Origin: Lentzea californiensis
GTDB taxonomy: Bacteria; Actinomycetota; Actinomycetes; Mycobacteriales; Pseudonocardiaceae
DNA: 64,000 nucleotides
Direction: 5' to 3'
Assembly (NCBI RefSeq): GCF_024648825.1
Contig: NZ_JANBBE010000003.1
Span: forward strand, 124,001-188,000
Translations under genes and position numbers: made by a program
Notes under the pieces: generated by a model
The model's input: only the letters and a program-made list of their open reading frames with translations
The model's database searches: none
Told to the model about the DNA's origin: nothing
Part shown: piece by piece, positions 1 through 7,655 of the stretch
Layout of the letters: each line of letters starts with the position of its first letter
Position numbering within the stretch: the first letter of the stretch is position 1

Positions 1-978
1 GTGCATCGCCGAGCGGACGAGCGGGTGCCGGAAGACCAGGTCCCAAGGCTCCACCAGGCCTGCCTTGACCGCCGGTTCCAGGGCGGTGACGTCGACCGCT
101 CTCCCGAGCATCCGGGCAGCGGCGGCGAGGCACTCGTCCATCGTGCCGTCGCCGTTGAGGGCCGCGAGGAGGAGGACCGCCCTGGTGTCGGCCGGAAGAC
201 GGGAGACCCGGGCCGTGAAGGTCCGCTCCAGCCGCTCGGTCAACGGCAGCGGACCCGGCGTGAGCGCGTACGCCCCGCCGACGGACTGCAGCGCGACCGG
301 CAGCTCGGTCAGCGCCAGCGGGTTCCCGGCCGCCTCCACCAGCAGCCGACGCCGGACGTGCTGCCCCAGGCCGGGTGCCACCACGTCCAGCAGCTCACCC
401 GACACCTCCTCGGTCAGCGGGTCCAGCTTCAGCACGGGCAACCCGGCGCCGCCGAGCCGGTCGTCGAGGCTGCGGGTGACGGCGACCAGTGCGAGCGGGT
501 CGGACTCGATCCGCCGCGCGACGAACCCGAGCACGTCGAGACTGGCCCCGTCCATCCAGTGGGCGTCCTCGACGACCACCAGCAACGGCGCCTTCACCGC
601 CGCGTCCGACAACAGGGTCAGCGCGGCCAGGCCGACGAGGTAGAGGTCGGGCACGGCCTCGTCGGCGAGCCCGACGGCCGCACGAAGCGCAGCACGTTGC
701 CGCCCAGGCAGGTCGTCGATCCCGTCCCGCAACTGGTGGACCAGCTGGTGCAGACCGGCGCAGGGCACGTCCTCCTCGGACTCCACCCCGACCGCCGTGA
801 TCACCCGAGTCCCGCGCTCCGACGCCCGCGCCGCCGCCTCGGCGACCAGCGCCGACTTGCCGATCCCGGGGGCGCCGAGGACGACCAGCGCGCCACCCGA
901 CCCGGAGGCGGCCTGCTCGACCAGGGCAGCCAGCTCCCGGCGCTCCACCTCGCGACCCAGCAGCGCCCGTCGTTGCAT
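1..978 (-). CDS. LuxR-family regulator with AAA/STAND ATPase module (N-terminal part)
   Basis: The reading frame is open from an ATG at 978 down to the window edge (326 codons), so the C-terminus lies outside. About 25 residues in is a clear Walker A, GAPGIGKSALV, and later a Walker B-like LLVVVEDAHWMD. This is the arrangement of large ATP-dependent LuxR regulators (LAL/MalT-like), which place the ATPase first and a LuxR helix-turn-helix last. The helix-turn-helix itself is not visible here, so the LuxR assignment is inferred from the family. A purine-rich AAGAGAGAG lies about 8 nt before the ATG. A long frame on the opposite strand is a composition shadow. The regulon is unknown. Confidence 0.85.
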   Translation of the reverse strand, partial: MQRRALLGREVERRELAALVEQAASGSGGALVVLGAPGIGKSALVAEAAARASERGTRVITAVGVESEEDVPCAGLHQLVHQLRDGIDDLPGRQRAALRAAVGLADEAVPDLYLVGLAALTLLSDAAVKAPLLVVVEDAHWMDGASLDVLGFVARRIESDPLALVAVTRSLDDRLGGAGLPVLKLDPLTEEVSGELLDVVAPGLGQHVRRRLLVEAAGNPLALTELPVALQSVGGAYALTPGPLPLTERLERTFTARVSRLPADTRAVLLLAALNGDGTMDECLAAAARMLGRAVDVTALEPAVKAGLVEPWDLVFRHPLVRSAMH

Positions 979-1465
979 GCCGCGCTCTCTCTTCCCGTGT
1001 GACTCCCCGCTGCCGGCAAGCGCCGCGGCCACGCCGAACGGGCCGGCCCTGCGAGGGCTTCTGTGCCTGCAGGATATTTGAGCACCGGGTCGAACATGCG
1101 CGGTCTTGTTGCTCGAGAAGGCGGCGTGCGTCACGTGAAGATGACGGGACGTGGTCGCTTCGTCAGTTCTCGGAGGAGGTCCGCGGTGCGGCCGGCGGCT
1201 CCTGGAAGAGGTCCGTCCACGTCGGCTGGTCCAGCTGCGACGAACCGGGCGCCACGTGCGGCTGGTGCGTCTCGGGGTGGCTGAACAGGGTGTCCGGCGC
1301 GTGCAAGGTCATGAGAGTGCTTCCGATCGTTCCAAAGTGCTGTGGTGGACCGCGTAATACCCACCGTTTTCCGGGTTCAACCCGGTGTCCCCAAGTCATG
1401 ATCGACCGGACCACCCGATGGGAAATTCGCTGTGCCTCGCAAGGACGAGTGAGCACAGTACGAGC
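979..1465. other. Intergenic region, no gene seen
   Basis: This stretch separates the leftward LuxR/AAA gene from the rightward methyltransferase, so it must hold divergent promoters. Small open frames exist on both strands, but none has a convincing ribosome binding site, codon bias or recognisable protein. I could not assign -35/-10 boxes with confidence. Confidence 0.5.
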
Positions 1466-2215
1466 ATGGAACCCGTGACCAAGCGAAACCGTGTCGCATG
1501 GGAGGCGGCGTCGCAGAAGCACGTCCGCGAGTACCAGGACCTGCTCGACCAAGCCAGGAGCGGCTCATCGCTTCTCGCGTGCGAACTCGACCTGCTGCAC
1601 CCCACACTCAGGTCCGCACCCGACGTCGTCCATCTGCAGAGCGGGCACGGGCTGGACGACATCGCGCTGGTCGCCGCCGGCGCGAGATCGGTGCTGGGCA
1701 TCGACTTCAGCGAGACCGCCGCCACCGCGGCACAACGCAGGGCCGACGAGCTGGGCGCGGCCTGCCGCTACGTGGTGGCGGAACTGCCGGGCGCTCCGCT
1801 GCGCGACGAGTGCGCCGACCTCGTCTACACGGGCAAGGGGGCGCTGATCTGGATGCCCGACCTGCCCGTGTGGGCCAGGGACGCGGCTCGCCTGCTGCGA
1901 CCGGGAGGCACCCTGTTCGTCCACGAGGCACACCCGGCCGTTCCACTGTGGACCTGGGACGACGACGAACCGCGGATTCGACCTGACCGCGGGTACTTCG
2001 CCCGTTCCCACGTCAACGACACGTTCCCCGCCAACGGTGCGGTGGAGTGGCAGGCGAGCCTGGGCGAGATCATCAACGCGGTGATCTCCGCCGGCCTGCG
2101 CATCGCACACGTCGCGGAGCACCCCGAACCGTTCTGGCGACCCGACGGCGTCACAGCGGCGGCGTGGCGCGGACGGCTGCCGAACTCGTTCTCGCTTCTC
2201 GCGCAACGGGATTGA
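1466..2215 (+). CDS. Class I SAM-dependent methyltransferase
   Basis: The 249-residue protein has a Rossmann methyltransferase core. A glycine-containing motif I region (VVHLQSGHGLDDIALVAAGA) is followed by an acidic motif II (VLGIDFSETAATAAQ) and a post-core strand, LLRPGGTLFVHEAHP, typical of small-molecule methyltransferases of the UbiE/Methyltransf_11 group. Motif I reads SGHGLDD rather than the usual GCGTG, a mild departure. The ATG at 1466 is chosen because homology begins shortly after it; a GTG three codons in is possible. The gene is convergent with the following MerR gene. The substrate cannot be told. Confidence 0.8.
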   Translation: MEPVTKRNRVAWEAASQKHVREYQDLLDQARSGSSLLACELDLLHPTLRSAPDVVHLQSGHGLDDIALVAAGARSVLGIDFSETAATAAQRRADELGAACRYVVAELPGAPLRDECADLVYTGKGALIWMPDLPVWARDAARLLRPGGTLFVHEAHPAVPLWTWDDDEPRIRPDRGYFARSHVNDTFPANGAVEWQASLGEIINAVISAGLRIAHVAEHPEPFWRPDGVTAAAWRGRLPNSFSLLAQRD

Positions 2216-2234
2216 CGGCGCCGATCGTGCCGGA

Positions 2235-3077
2235 TCAGCTGTCCACGGCGTGGTCTTGGGCCATGAGCTTTCCCGTGAGCTCCACGCAGCGGAGCCGGGC
2301 GGGGGAGAAGCCGTAGGGCATCTTGGTGATAGCTTCGGAGACGCTCATCAGCGCGGGCTCCTCGCCCGTCAGATCGGCGTCGTAGGTCTCGAAGAGCTTC
2401 TCCTCGTCGACGTCCAGGCCGTCCGCCTCGATGACCTTCTCCACAGCTTTGTGGTGGGCGTACCGCTGTGCGGCGACTTCTTCGACGCGGGGATCAAGGG
2501 GATCAACGCCGTCGTCGAGGCCGGCCTCGGCAGCGTCGAGACGGTCCTCCTCGGCTCGCAGGCCGGGGTAGGTGGCCAGCACGATGAACGAGCTCGCCTG
2601 GATGGCAGCGCCCAGCGGGCCGAACACCCGTTCCGTGACCAGCAGGGCGTCCAGGTCGGAACGACGCAGCGCGCCCGGCGGCAGGTGGCTGAGCCGGTTC
2701 GTCACCAGTTCGGAGAGCAGTCCGAGCGGGCTGCCGACGGCCCGCAGGCGCTCGACGACGGCGCGCTGGCGTTTGATGCCGGCCTCCTTGACGGCCAGGG
2801 TCTCCTCCAGCCGGCCCAGGCTCTCCTCGATGTCCCGGTTCTCGTGGAAGGCGGCCCGCATGTCGTCCAGGCTGATGCCGGCCTCCGCCATCCTGCGGAT
2901 CCACAGCAACCGGATCATGTCGTCGTAGCCGTAACGGCGGCGGCCGTCCGTGCCCCGCTCGGGCTCCGGCAGCAGACCGATCTCGTGGTAGTGGCGGATC
3001 GCGCGCGGGGTGGTCCCGGCGAACGCGGCCGCGTCACCGATCTTGACCTGCTGGGGAGGCGTGAAGGAGGGGTGCAT
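2235..3077 (-). CDS. MerR-family transcriptional regulator
   Basis: The 280-residue protein has an N-terminal MerR helix-turn-helix (KIGDAAAFAGTTPRAIRHYHEIGLLPEPER, about residues 12-41) and the RRYGYDDMIRLLWIRRM second half of the winged helix. A coiled-coil dimerisation helix follows (about residues 78-115). The C-terminal ~160 residues form a helical effector domain that I do not recognise; it is longer than in metal or SoxR-type MerR proteins. No cysteine cluster is evident, so metal sensing is unlikely. A near-palindrome at 3118-3138 lies 41 bp upstream of the start and may be its own operator. The target genes are unknown. Confidence 0.85.
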   Translation of the reverse strand: MHPSFTPPQQVKIGDAAAFAGTTPRAIRHYHEIGLLPEPERGTDGRRRYGYDDMIRLLWIRRMAEAGISLDDMRAAFHENRDIEESLGRLEETLAVKEAGIKRQRAVVERLRAVGSPLGLLSELVTNRLSHLPPGALRRSDLDALLVTERVFGPLGAAIQASSFIVLATYPGLRAEEDRLDAAEAGLDDGVDPLDPRVEEVAAQRYAHHKAVEKVIEADGLDVDEEKLFETYDADLTGEEPALMSVSEAITKMPYGFSPARLRCVELTGKLMAQDHAVDS

Positions 3078-3117
3078 TGAGGAGGGAGCCTTTCGTGCCG
3101 TGGTAGCTCCACGACAT

Positions 3118-3138
3118 CACATACCGCTACGGCATGTG
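3118..3138. promoter_or_regulatory. Near-palindrome upstream of MerR gene
   Basis: CACATACCG, a CTA centre and CGGCATGTG form a dyad with one mismatch per arm. It lies just upstream of the leftward MerR gene. A second short dyad (CGTGG...CCACG, 3099-3113) sits between it and the start codon. An autoregulatory operator is an inference from position. Confidence 0.4.
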
Positions 3139-3245
3139 CAACACGCGCAGGCTCCTGAAGCCGCAAGGGCGTGCTTGACCAGCTCATCGCCTGAGAACCG
3201 CGGCAGCGGAAAGCGGGCCGTCCTCCCGAACGGCCCACCGCCCTG

Positions 3246-3716
3246 TCAGTCCGTCAGCCTCGTCATGGTCCACAACGCGGTTCCCGCCCGGCAGACCCGC
3301 AGTCCGACAGGCTCTGACTGGCCGCCGTCGTTGTCCAGGCAGAGACCCGTCGACTTGTTCATGACGTACTTGTTCGTCGTCGACGACGTCGTCCAGTCGC
3401 TGGCGTTGACCGAGCAGGACATGAGGGACACGAACGACGTTCCGGCGCCCAGGCACAGCCCGGTCCTCTTGTGCCTGAACTTCCCAGTGGTGTAGTTGTC
3501 CCACTGCTGGTAGGTGTTCCTGTCTTGGCAGGCGTGGGTGTACACGGTGCCTTCGAGGTTGGCGTCCAGGCAGCGTTGGACCCCCGCAGCGAACCTGATC
3601 CAGTACAGCGACTCGGCCTGCGGCGCCGCACTGGCGACTGCCGGCGCCGCGGTGAACACCAGTGCCACGGCCGTGACGGATCCTGCCAGCCGGAGCAGCA
3701 TTCCCTTGAACGTCAT
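3246..3716 (-). CDS. Secreted ricin-B-type (beta-trefoil) lectin-like protein
   Basis: The 156-residue protein starts with a classical signal peptide: positive MTFKGMLLRLAG, a hydrophobic core, and ASA-AP cleavage near residue 31. The mature part shows repeated carbohydrate-binding trefoil elements such as CLDANLEGTVYTHACQDRNTYQQWDNY and LCLDNDGGQSEPVGLRVCRAG, with paired cysteines and a QxW-like motif. At about 125 mature residues it is a single trefoil with no catalytic domain. A GGGGGAT ribosome binding site lies just before the ATG. It probably binds polysaccharide at the cell surface or in the medium; the ligand is unknown. It is monocistronic. Confidence 0.75.
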   Translation of the reverse strand: MTFKGMLLRLAGSVTAVALVFTAAPAVASAAPQAESLYWIRFAAGVQRCLDANLEGTVYTHACQDRNTYQQWDNYTTGKFRHKRTGLCLGAGTSFVSLMSCSVNASDWTTSSTTNKYVMNKSTGLCLDNDGGQSEPVGLRVCRAGTALWTMTRLTD

Positions 3717-4016
3717 GATGATCCCCCTCGTGGTCGGCGTCCGGCCGGCAGTCAGGTCAGGCCGGCCCGCCGTGCGTCACACGTCCAGGTGCGGCGGGGC
3801 GTTGCTCACCTACCTGCGAACCACCCGAATGGAGTGACCGGTGCGGTGTCGCTCGTTGCGAACCGAAGTCGGAAACAGGAACCAGGACATCACCAGCGCC
3901 CGCAACTCGGCTCTGCCCCATCGTGACCTGTCAGGTCCGGTCGGCGATCAAGTCCGATCGACTGACGCCGAAACAGGTGAGTCCGTTGCGCCACAGGAAG
4001 TGCGCGCGATCATGCC
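3717..4016. other. Intergenic region with one short dyad
   Basis: No coding frame is supported here. GACCTG-T-CAGGTC (3925-3937) is a perfect short inverted repeat. The stretch holds the promoter of the leftward lectin and the 3' side of the sigma-factor remnant. Confidence 0.4.
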
Positions 4017-4649
4017 CTAGCCCGGGAGCTGCTCCGGGAAGCCGGCGGCGACGACCAGGCCGGGGCTCTCGAACTTGACGGAGCGCGAGAACCGCTCGCC
4101 GGTCACGGTCAGCACCCACAGGCAGTCGGCGCGCAGGACCCCGCGGCCGTCGCGGCGGTACCCGGCCGCGGCGGGCTGGCCGTTGGCCCTCGTCGGCAGC
4201 ATCCTGACGCCACCGTTCCTGACGCCACCGTTCCTGGCGGCGAAGTTCCTCTCCAGGAACGGGACGCACACCCGCACGCCCCGGAACCACACCGGGTGCG
4301 GCACGGCCTCGAGGCTGAAGTCGTCGTGGATGACCTCGCGGATGGCGGCGGAGTCGCCCGCCTCGAACGCGGTGACGTAGCGGTCGAGCAGCGCGCGTTC
4401 GAGTTCGAGGTCCGGCTGCCGGGGCCGCAGGTCCGTCAGGTCCAGCTCGTCGAGCCGCCTGCGGGCCCGTTGCAGCAGGCTCTTCACCGCGGGCACGCTG
4501 ACGCCGAGCGTCTCCGCGATCTCGGCGGCGGACCACGACAGGACCTCCCGCAGCAGCAACGCCGCCCGTTGCCGCACCGGCAGGTGCTGCAGTGCTGCGA
4601 TCAGCGCGAGCCGCACCGACTCGCGCAGCACGACCACCTCGCCCGGCTC
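4017..4649 (-). pseudogene. Remnant of SigG-type ECF sigma factor (region 4 plus SnoaL-like domain)
   Basis: The frame from about 4649 to the stop at 4017 encodes sigma region 4 (RQRAALLLREVLSWSAAEIAETLGVSVPAVKSLLQRARRRL) followed by a SnoaL/NTF2-like C-terminal domain. This is the architecture of SigG-like ECF factors of roughly 330 residues. Only about 206 residues remain. Region 2, which binds the -10 element and core polymerase, is absent, and an in-frame TAG lies just upstream of the homologous part. A GTG at 4637 could start translation, but the product should not act as a sigma factor. A tandem 15-bp duplication (4206-4235) gives an RNGGV repeat. The gene is cut at the same point as the adjacent acetyltransferase remnant. 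Confidence 0.7.
4206..4235. repeat. 15-bp tandem duplication
   Basis: GACGCCACCGTTCCT occurs twice in direct succession (4206-4220 and 4221-4235) inside the sigma-factor remnant. It is in frame and duplicates five residues. Confidence 0.85.
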
Positions 4650-4653
4650 GGCA

Positions 4654-4929
4654 CGCGAGTGCTACGCGGGCGTGGTGGAGGCCTCGATCTGCGGGGCCGA
4701 CGCCTCGCGGGGCAAGGGCGTGGGCAAAACCCTTCTGCACCACCAGGTGTCCGCCGCGGACGCCGACGACCTGTGGACCCTGCCGGCCGTGATCTTCCCG
4801 GAGATCCGGGCAAGCATCGCCCTGCACCACAAGGCGGGCGTCCGCACGGTGGGTCTACGAGAACGAATCGCTCAGCACCACGGCGAGTGGCGCGACACCG
4901 TCCTCTTGGCACGCCGCCGCGCCGGCTGA
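4654..4929 (+). pseudogene. C-terminal remnant of GNAT (phosphinothricin-acetyltransferase-like)
   Basis: The frame encodes CYAGVVEASICGADASRGKGVGKTLLHHQ, then LWTLPAVIFPEIRASIALHHKAGVRTVG and IAQHHGEWRDTVLLARR. This is the acetyl-CoA-binding half (R-G-x-G-V-G-K) and C-terminus of a YncA/PAT-like GNAT. The N-terminal half (about 80 residues) is missing, and upstream sequence in this frame is sigma-factor antisense. The first possible start is a GTG at 4672. It is best read as a decayed gene joined head-to-head with the sigma remnant by one deletion around 4650. Confidence 0.7.
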
Positions 4930-4937
4930 TCGCGTGG

Positions 4938-5417
4938 TCACCAGGGATCGTCCTTGAGCCAGCTGTCCGGCGGACCTTCCTCGGCGCTGTCCCCGGCCCG
5001 CCGCGCGGGTGAGTTGCCGCGCACGGGCAGTGCCAGCGTCACCGCCCCTGCTTCGGGCGCGGGCAGCAGGAACGGCGGCAGAGACCGGATCACGCCCTCG
5101 TTCTGCAGCCGCACGTACACCTCGCGCACCTGGTTGCGCGCGTCGGCGGTGGCCTGGCGCACGACACCGGTGATCGCGTGCGCCAGGTCGTCGTGCTTGG
5201 CCTGCTTGGTGAGAGGCGACAGCTCGAGCCGCAGCAGCAGCCCGGAGTGGTCGACGGTGGCGGCCACGTCGCCGTGCTGGCTCCGCGCGGTGCCGCGAAC
5301 CGCGGCGACCTGCTTCTCGGCCCACTCCTTGGCCTGAGAACGACGATCGACCGCCGTGGCGCCTTCCTCGGACTGGGCGCGCAGCCGGGCCGCGCGCGCC
5401 TCCGCGTCCTCCGTCAC
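4938..5417 (-). CDS. YbaB/EbfC-like small protein in ESX-substrate operon
   Basis: The 159-residue protein starts at a GTG whose bases overlap the stop of the upstream gene (GTGA, 5414-5417). Residues ~20-105 resemble the YbaB/EbfC fold often found beside WXG100 genes in actinobacteria: a charged helix EEGATAVDRRSQAKEWAEKQ, a beta hairpin ATVDHSGLLLRLELSP, then DDLAHAITGVVRQATADARNQV. The acidic tail, ending EGPPDSWLKDDPW, is low complexity. It is the last gene of a three-gene unit with two type VII secretion-like proteins. A chaperone or DNA-binding role is inference. Confidence 0.6.
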   Translation of the reverse strand: MTEDAEARAARLRAQSEEGATAVDRRSQAKEWAEKQVAAVRGTARSQHGDVAATVDHSGLLLRLELSPLTKQAKHDDLAHAITGVVRQATADARNQVREVYVRLQNEGVIRSLPPFLLPAPEAGAVTLALPVRGNSPARRAGDSAEEGPPDSWLKDDPW

Positions 5418-6352
5418 AGCCCCGGCCGCCCGGGACCGCTGTCCGATTCCTTCGACTCCTTCACCAGGTCGTCGTGGCTGATCCTGTCCGAGGGCTTGCG
5501 CCCGTCCTGGTGGAAGTCGTCGGGGTTGAAGCTGTCGTCGGTCACCAGCCGCGGCCGCGGCGGGTTGACCTCGGGCATCCCCGCACCCGCCATGGTCGCG
5601 CCCACCGCCTGGAAGCCCATGCGGACCCTCTCCATCTGGCGGCGACCGGTCTCGAGGATGTCCTCGCCCTTCCCCGGCAGCTTGCCGACGACCTCCTCCA
5701 CGCTGCCCGCCTCGAGGAAGGTCGCGTTGACGCCGGCCGCCCCGGTCTGCAGCGCGTCGCCGACCGCGAGGGTAGCGAGGAACGCCGCGCCGGCACCGGC
5801 GGTCGCGGCCGCGACACCGATCGACGCCGCCGCGGACGCCAGGGTGATCATGATCTTGGCTTCCCGCACCTCGCCGGCCTCGACCCCCTTCTGCCCGGCC
5901 TCGACCAGGGCCAGCACGTCGTCGCGGAAGCTCGTGATGGCCTTCTCGTAGGCCTGCATCGCGTACTTCGAGGCCCGGACGAGGTCCCGCTTGCGGGCGA
6001 GCGCCCCCTCGATGCTCGGCTGGCCACGCAGGTACGAACGGAAACCGTCGGCGGCGTCGCCCTCCCAGTTCTCCAGGTAGAGGTCCATGTCGTTGAGGAC
6101 GCCCTCGCAGAAGTCCTGGTCGATGTCGTCCGCGGCCTTGTCCAGCAACGAGATCTCCTCGCGCACACCCGCGAGTGCCACGTCGACCTCGATGAACCGC
6201 CCGAACTCGGCGAAGAGGGCCTGGACGTCCTCCTTGGCCGTGGGGTAACTCGCGTTCTCCTCCAGATGGTCGGGGAAGAACCAGTCGTCCTGCTCGTCGA
6301 ACTTCTTGCAGAAGTAGTCGGCGTGCTTCTTCATGTCGCCGGCCCAGCTCAC
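5414..6352 (-). CDS. WXG100-superfamily-like ESX substrate or effector
   Basis: The 312-residue protein is largely helical. A W-x-G turn (NWEGDAADGFRSYL, about residues 94-107) follows a long helix, as in WXG/LXG type VII substrates. A small-residue hydrophobic stretch (ITLASAAASIGVAAATAGAGAAFLATLAVG, about residues 170-200) could insert in or contact membrane. The C-terminal third is polar and proline-rich with no known toxin motif. There is no signal peptide, consistent with ESX export. Start and stop overlap both neighbours by 4 bp, so the three genes should be translationally coupled. No secretion ATPase or membrane component is in the window. Confidence 0.6.
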   Translation of the reverse strand: MSWAGDMKKHADYFCKKFDEQDDWFFPDHLEENASYPTAKEDVQALFAEFGRFIEVDVALAGVREEISLLDKAADDIDQDFCEGVLNDMDLYLENWEGDAADGFRSYLRGQPSIEGALARKRDLVRASKYAMQAYEKAITSFRDDVLALVEAGQKGVEAGEVREAKIMITLASAAASIGVAAATAGAGAAFLATLAVGDALQTGAAGVNATFLEAGSVEEVVGKLPGKGEDILETGRRQMERVRMGFQAVGATMAGAGMPEVNPPRPRLVTDDSFNPDDFHQDGRKPSDRISHDDLVKESKESDSGPGRPGL

Positions 6353-6669
6353 GACAGGAACCCTCCGAACATCCGCTGCTGGTCGGAGTTCACGGCGATG
6401 TAGCGCTCGGCAACCTCGATCAGGGCCTCCTGGGCCAGCACCAGGTTCTCCTCGTTCCTGGCGAACACATCAAGCAGCATCGAACGAGCCCCACGCCACT
6501 CGCCGAGCGCCTCGTAGACCTCCACGTCACCCGCGAACGCCCGCCCGTCGAGGTGCTCGGTATGGGCGAGCTTGGTCCTGGCGGTGTGCGTGTGGTCGAT
6601 GAGCTTGCCCATGTCGTGCTTCGCCGTGTGCTTCAAGCCCTCTGGTTCAGCGTGGAACCCCGCGCCCAT
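6349..6669 (-). CDS. EspC/EspF-like type VII secretion target
   Basis: The 106-residue protein starts at the ATG at 6669, just after an AGGGGGAGAG ribosome binding site, which is preferred over a longer frame reading from 6690. The N-terminus GFHAEPEGLKHTAKHDMGKLIDHTHTARTKL matches the short helical proteins annotated as ESX-1 secretion-associated EspC, which begin with F-x-V/A-D/E-P-E-x-L. The second half is a helix rich in Glu. It is first in the operon, overlaps the next gene by 4 bp, and probably forms a helical hairpin exported with a partner. Confidence 0.65.
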   Translation of the reverse strand: MGAGFHAEPEGLKHTAKHDMGKLIDHTHTARTKLAHTEHLDGRAFAGDVEVYEALGEWRGARSMLLDVFARNEENLVLAQEALIEVAERYIAVNSDQQRMFGGFLS

Positions 6670-6746
6670 CTCTCCCCCTGGCGGTCTCAATGGATTCGAC
6701 GGCGCCAGGCTATGTCAGCCGTTCGGGTGAAGATCACGCGGCATAC

Positions 6747-6766
6747 GTGTCAGCGAAGTGTCAGCG
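6747..6766. repeat. Direct repeat GTGTCAGCG in divergent promoter region
   Basis: GTGTCAGCG occurs at 6747-6755 and again at 6758-6766, an 11-bp period that puts both copies on the same face of the helix. It lies between the leftward ESX-substrate operon and the rightward DUF5677 gene. A regulator binding site is inferred. Confidence 0.4.
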
Positions 6767-6859
6767 CACACTGTCAAGCTGAGCTGTTCCGGCACTCCGA
6801 ACAGCCCGGTGCTGGGATATCAGCAGCGTCCCGTACCCATTGAGACACAGGGTCTGCCG

Positions 6860-7441
6860 ATGTCCGAACGCGCCGAAGCCGAACGCGTCAAGGAACTGCG
6901 CCGCACCCTCGACGAACTGCTGACGCTCTGGGACGACCGCCCGGACAAGACGTCGGTCGGTAAAGGACGCGTGGTGTCTCCCGCCCGCTTGGCGGTCGTG
7001 CTGGCGCTCGCATCCCATACCCACCGCTTGGCGCGGGCCGCGATGCACCTGCACGAGTCGGACATGAACTTGGAAGCGATGCCGTTGGTCAGGGGAGCCC
7101 TCGAACACGGGCTGACCGCCCAGTGGATGTTCCACAACGAGGAGGAGGCCTTGGCGGGCTTCATCAACGAGCAGCAGCGTCAACGTCGAGCCGCCGGGAA
7201 GGCCATGCTGGAACTCGGCTGGGGAGAGGTGGACGAGGTCACCGCGATCATCGAGAATTCTGTGGTCATCCCCTCAGCCGGAGACGGGCCCGCCAGGAAC
7301 TTCCAGCAGCTCTGCGATGATTTCGCCCCGCTAGGTCCCCAGATGTACGCGGTTCACCGTGTGCTCTCCGGGTACACCCACGTCGGTCACCACGTCGTGG
7401 ACGGGGCAATCCCAGGAGGTGGGCGCGGCGGCCTCGCCTGA
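6860..7441 (+). CDS. DUF5677-like protein of unknown function
   Basis: The 193-residue protein starts at an ATG at 6860; a longer upstream frame lacks support. It has helical repeats with conserved polar positions (SHTHRLARAAMHLHESDMNLEAMPLVRGALEHGLTAQWMFHN), matching the actinobacterial DUF5677 family with its R-A/L-x-E-H/A-x-x-x-x-W pattern. The C-terminal end, GAIPGGGRGGLA, is abrupt and the protein is shorter than typical members, so truncation by a late frameshift is possible. No catalytic function is known to me. Confidence 0.55.
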   Translation: MSERAEAERVKELRRTLDELLTLWDDRPDKTSVGKGRVVSPARLAVVLALASHTHRLARAAMHLHESDMNLEAMPLVRGALEHGLTAQWMFHNEEEALAGFINEQQRQRRAAGKAMLELGWGEVDEVTAIIENSVVIPSAGDGPARNFQQLCDDFAPLGPQMYAVHRVLSGYTHVGHHVVDGAIPGGGRGGLA

Positions 7442-7605
7442 GTGCGCGATTAGCGACCTTTGTCTGGAAGTGGACCATAGCCTGCCAAGCTAGATCCACT
7501 GTGGAGGATCAGCACCGTCCATAATGGATCTCCTGGGCCATCGTGGGGCCATTGGACGTCGAGGTCCAATGGGACTCTATGGGTTCTGACCAGGCAAAAC
7601 ATGCC

Positions 7606-7647
7606 GATGGGGCCGTCCCCGGGAGATGTCCCGAAAACGACCCCATC
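7606..7647 (-). terminator. Hairpin after kamA
   Basis: GATGGGGCCGT (7606-7616) pairs with ACGACCCCATC (7637-7647) with one mismatch, and sits 9 bp past the kamA stop on the leftward strand. It probably terminates kamA and separates it from the DUF5677 gene. Confidence 0.5.
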
Positions 7648-7655
7648 GTGACCCG

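Noticed and set aside
1..1002. 333-codon rightward frame at the window start
   Set aside because: The opposite strand encodes a clear AAA/LuxR protein with Walker motifs.
3931..4830. 299-codon leftward frame across the sigma/GNAT junction
   Set aside because: Runs in the wrong frame of the sigma remnant; low-complexity Arg/Ala/Gly translation.
4672..4929. Intact small GNAT gene from GTG 4672
   Set aside because: Lacks the first half of the GNAT fold and adjoins sigma-factor sequence; treated as a remnant.
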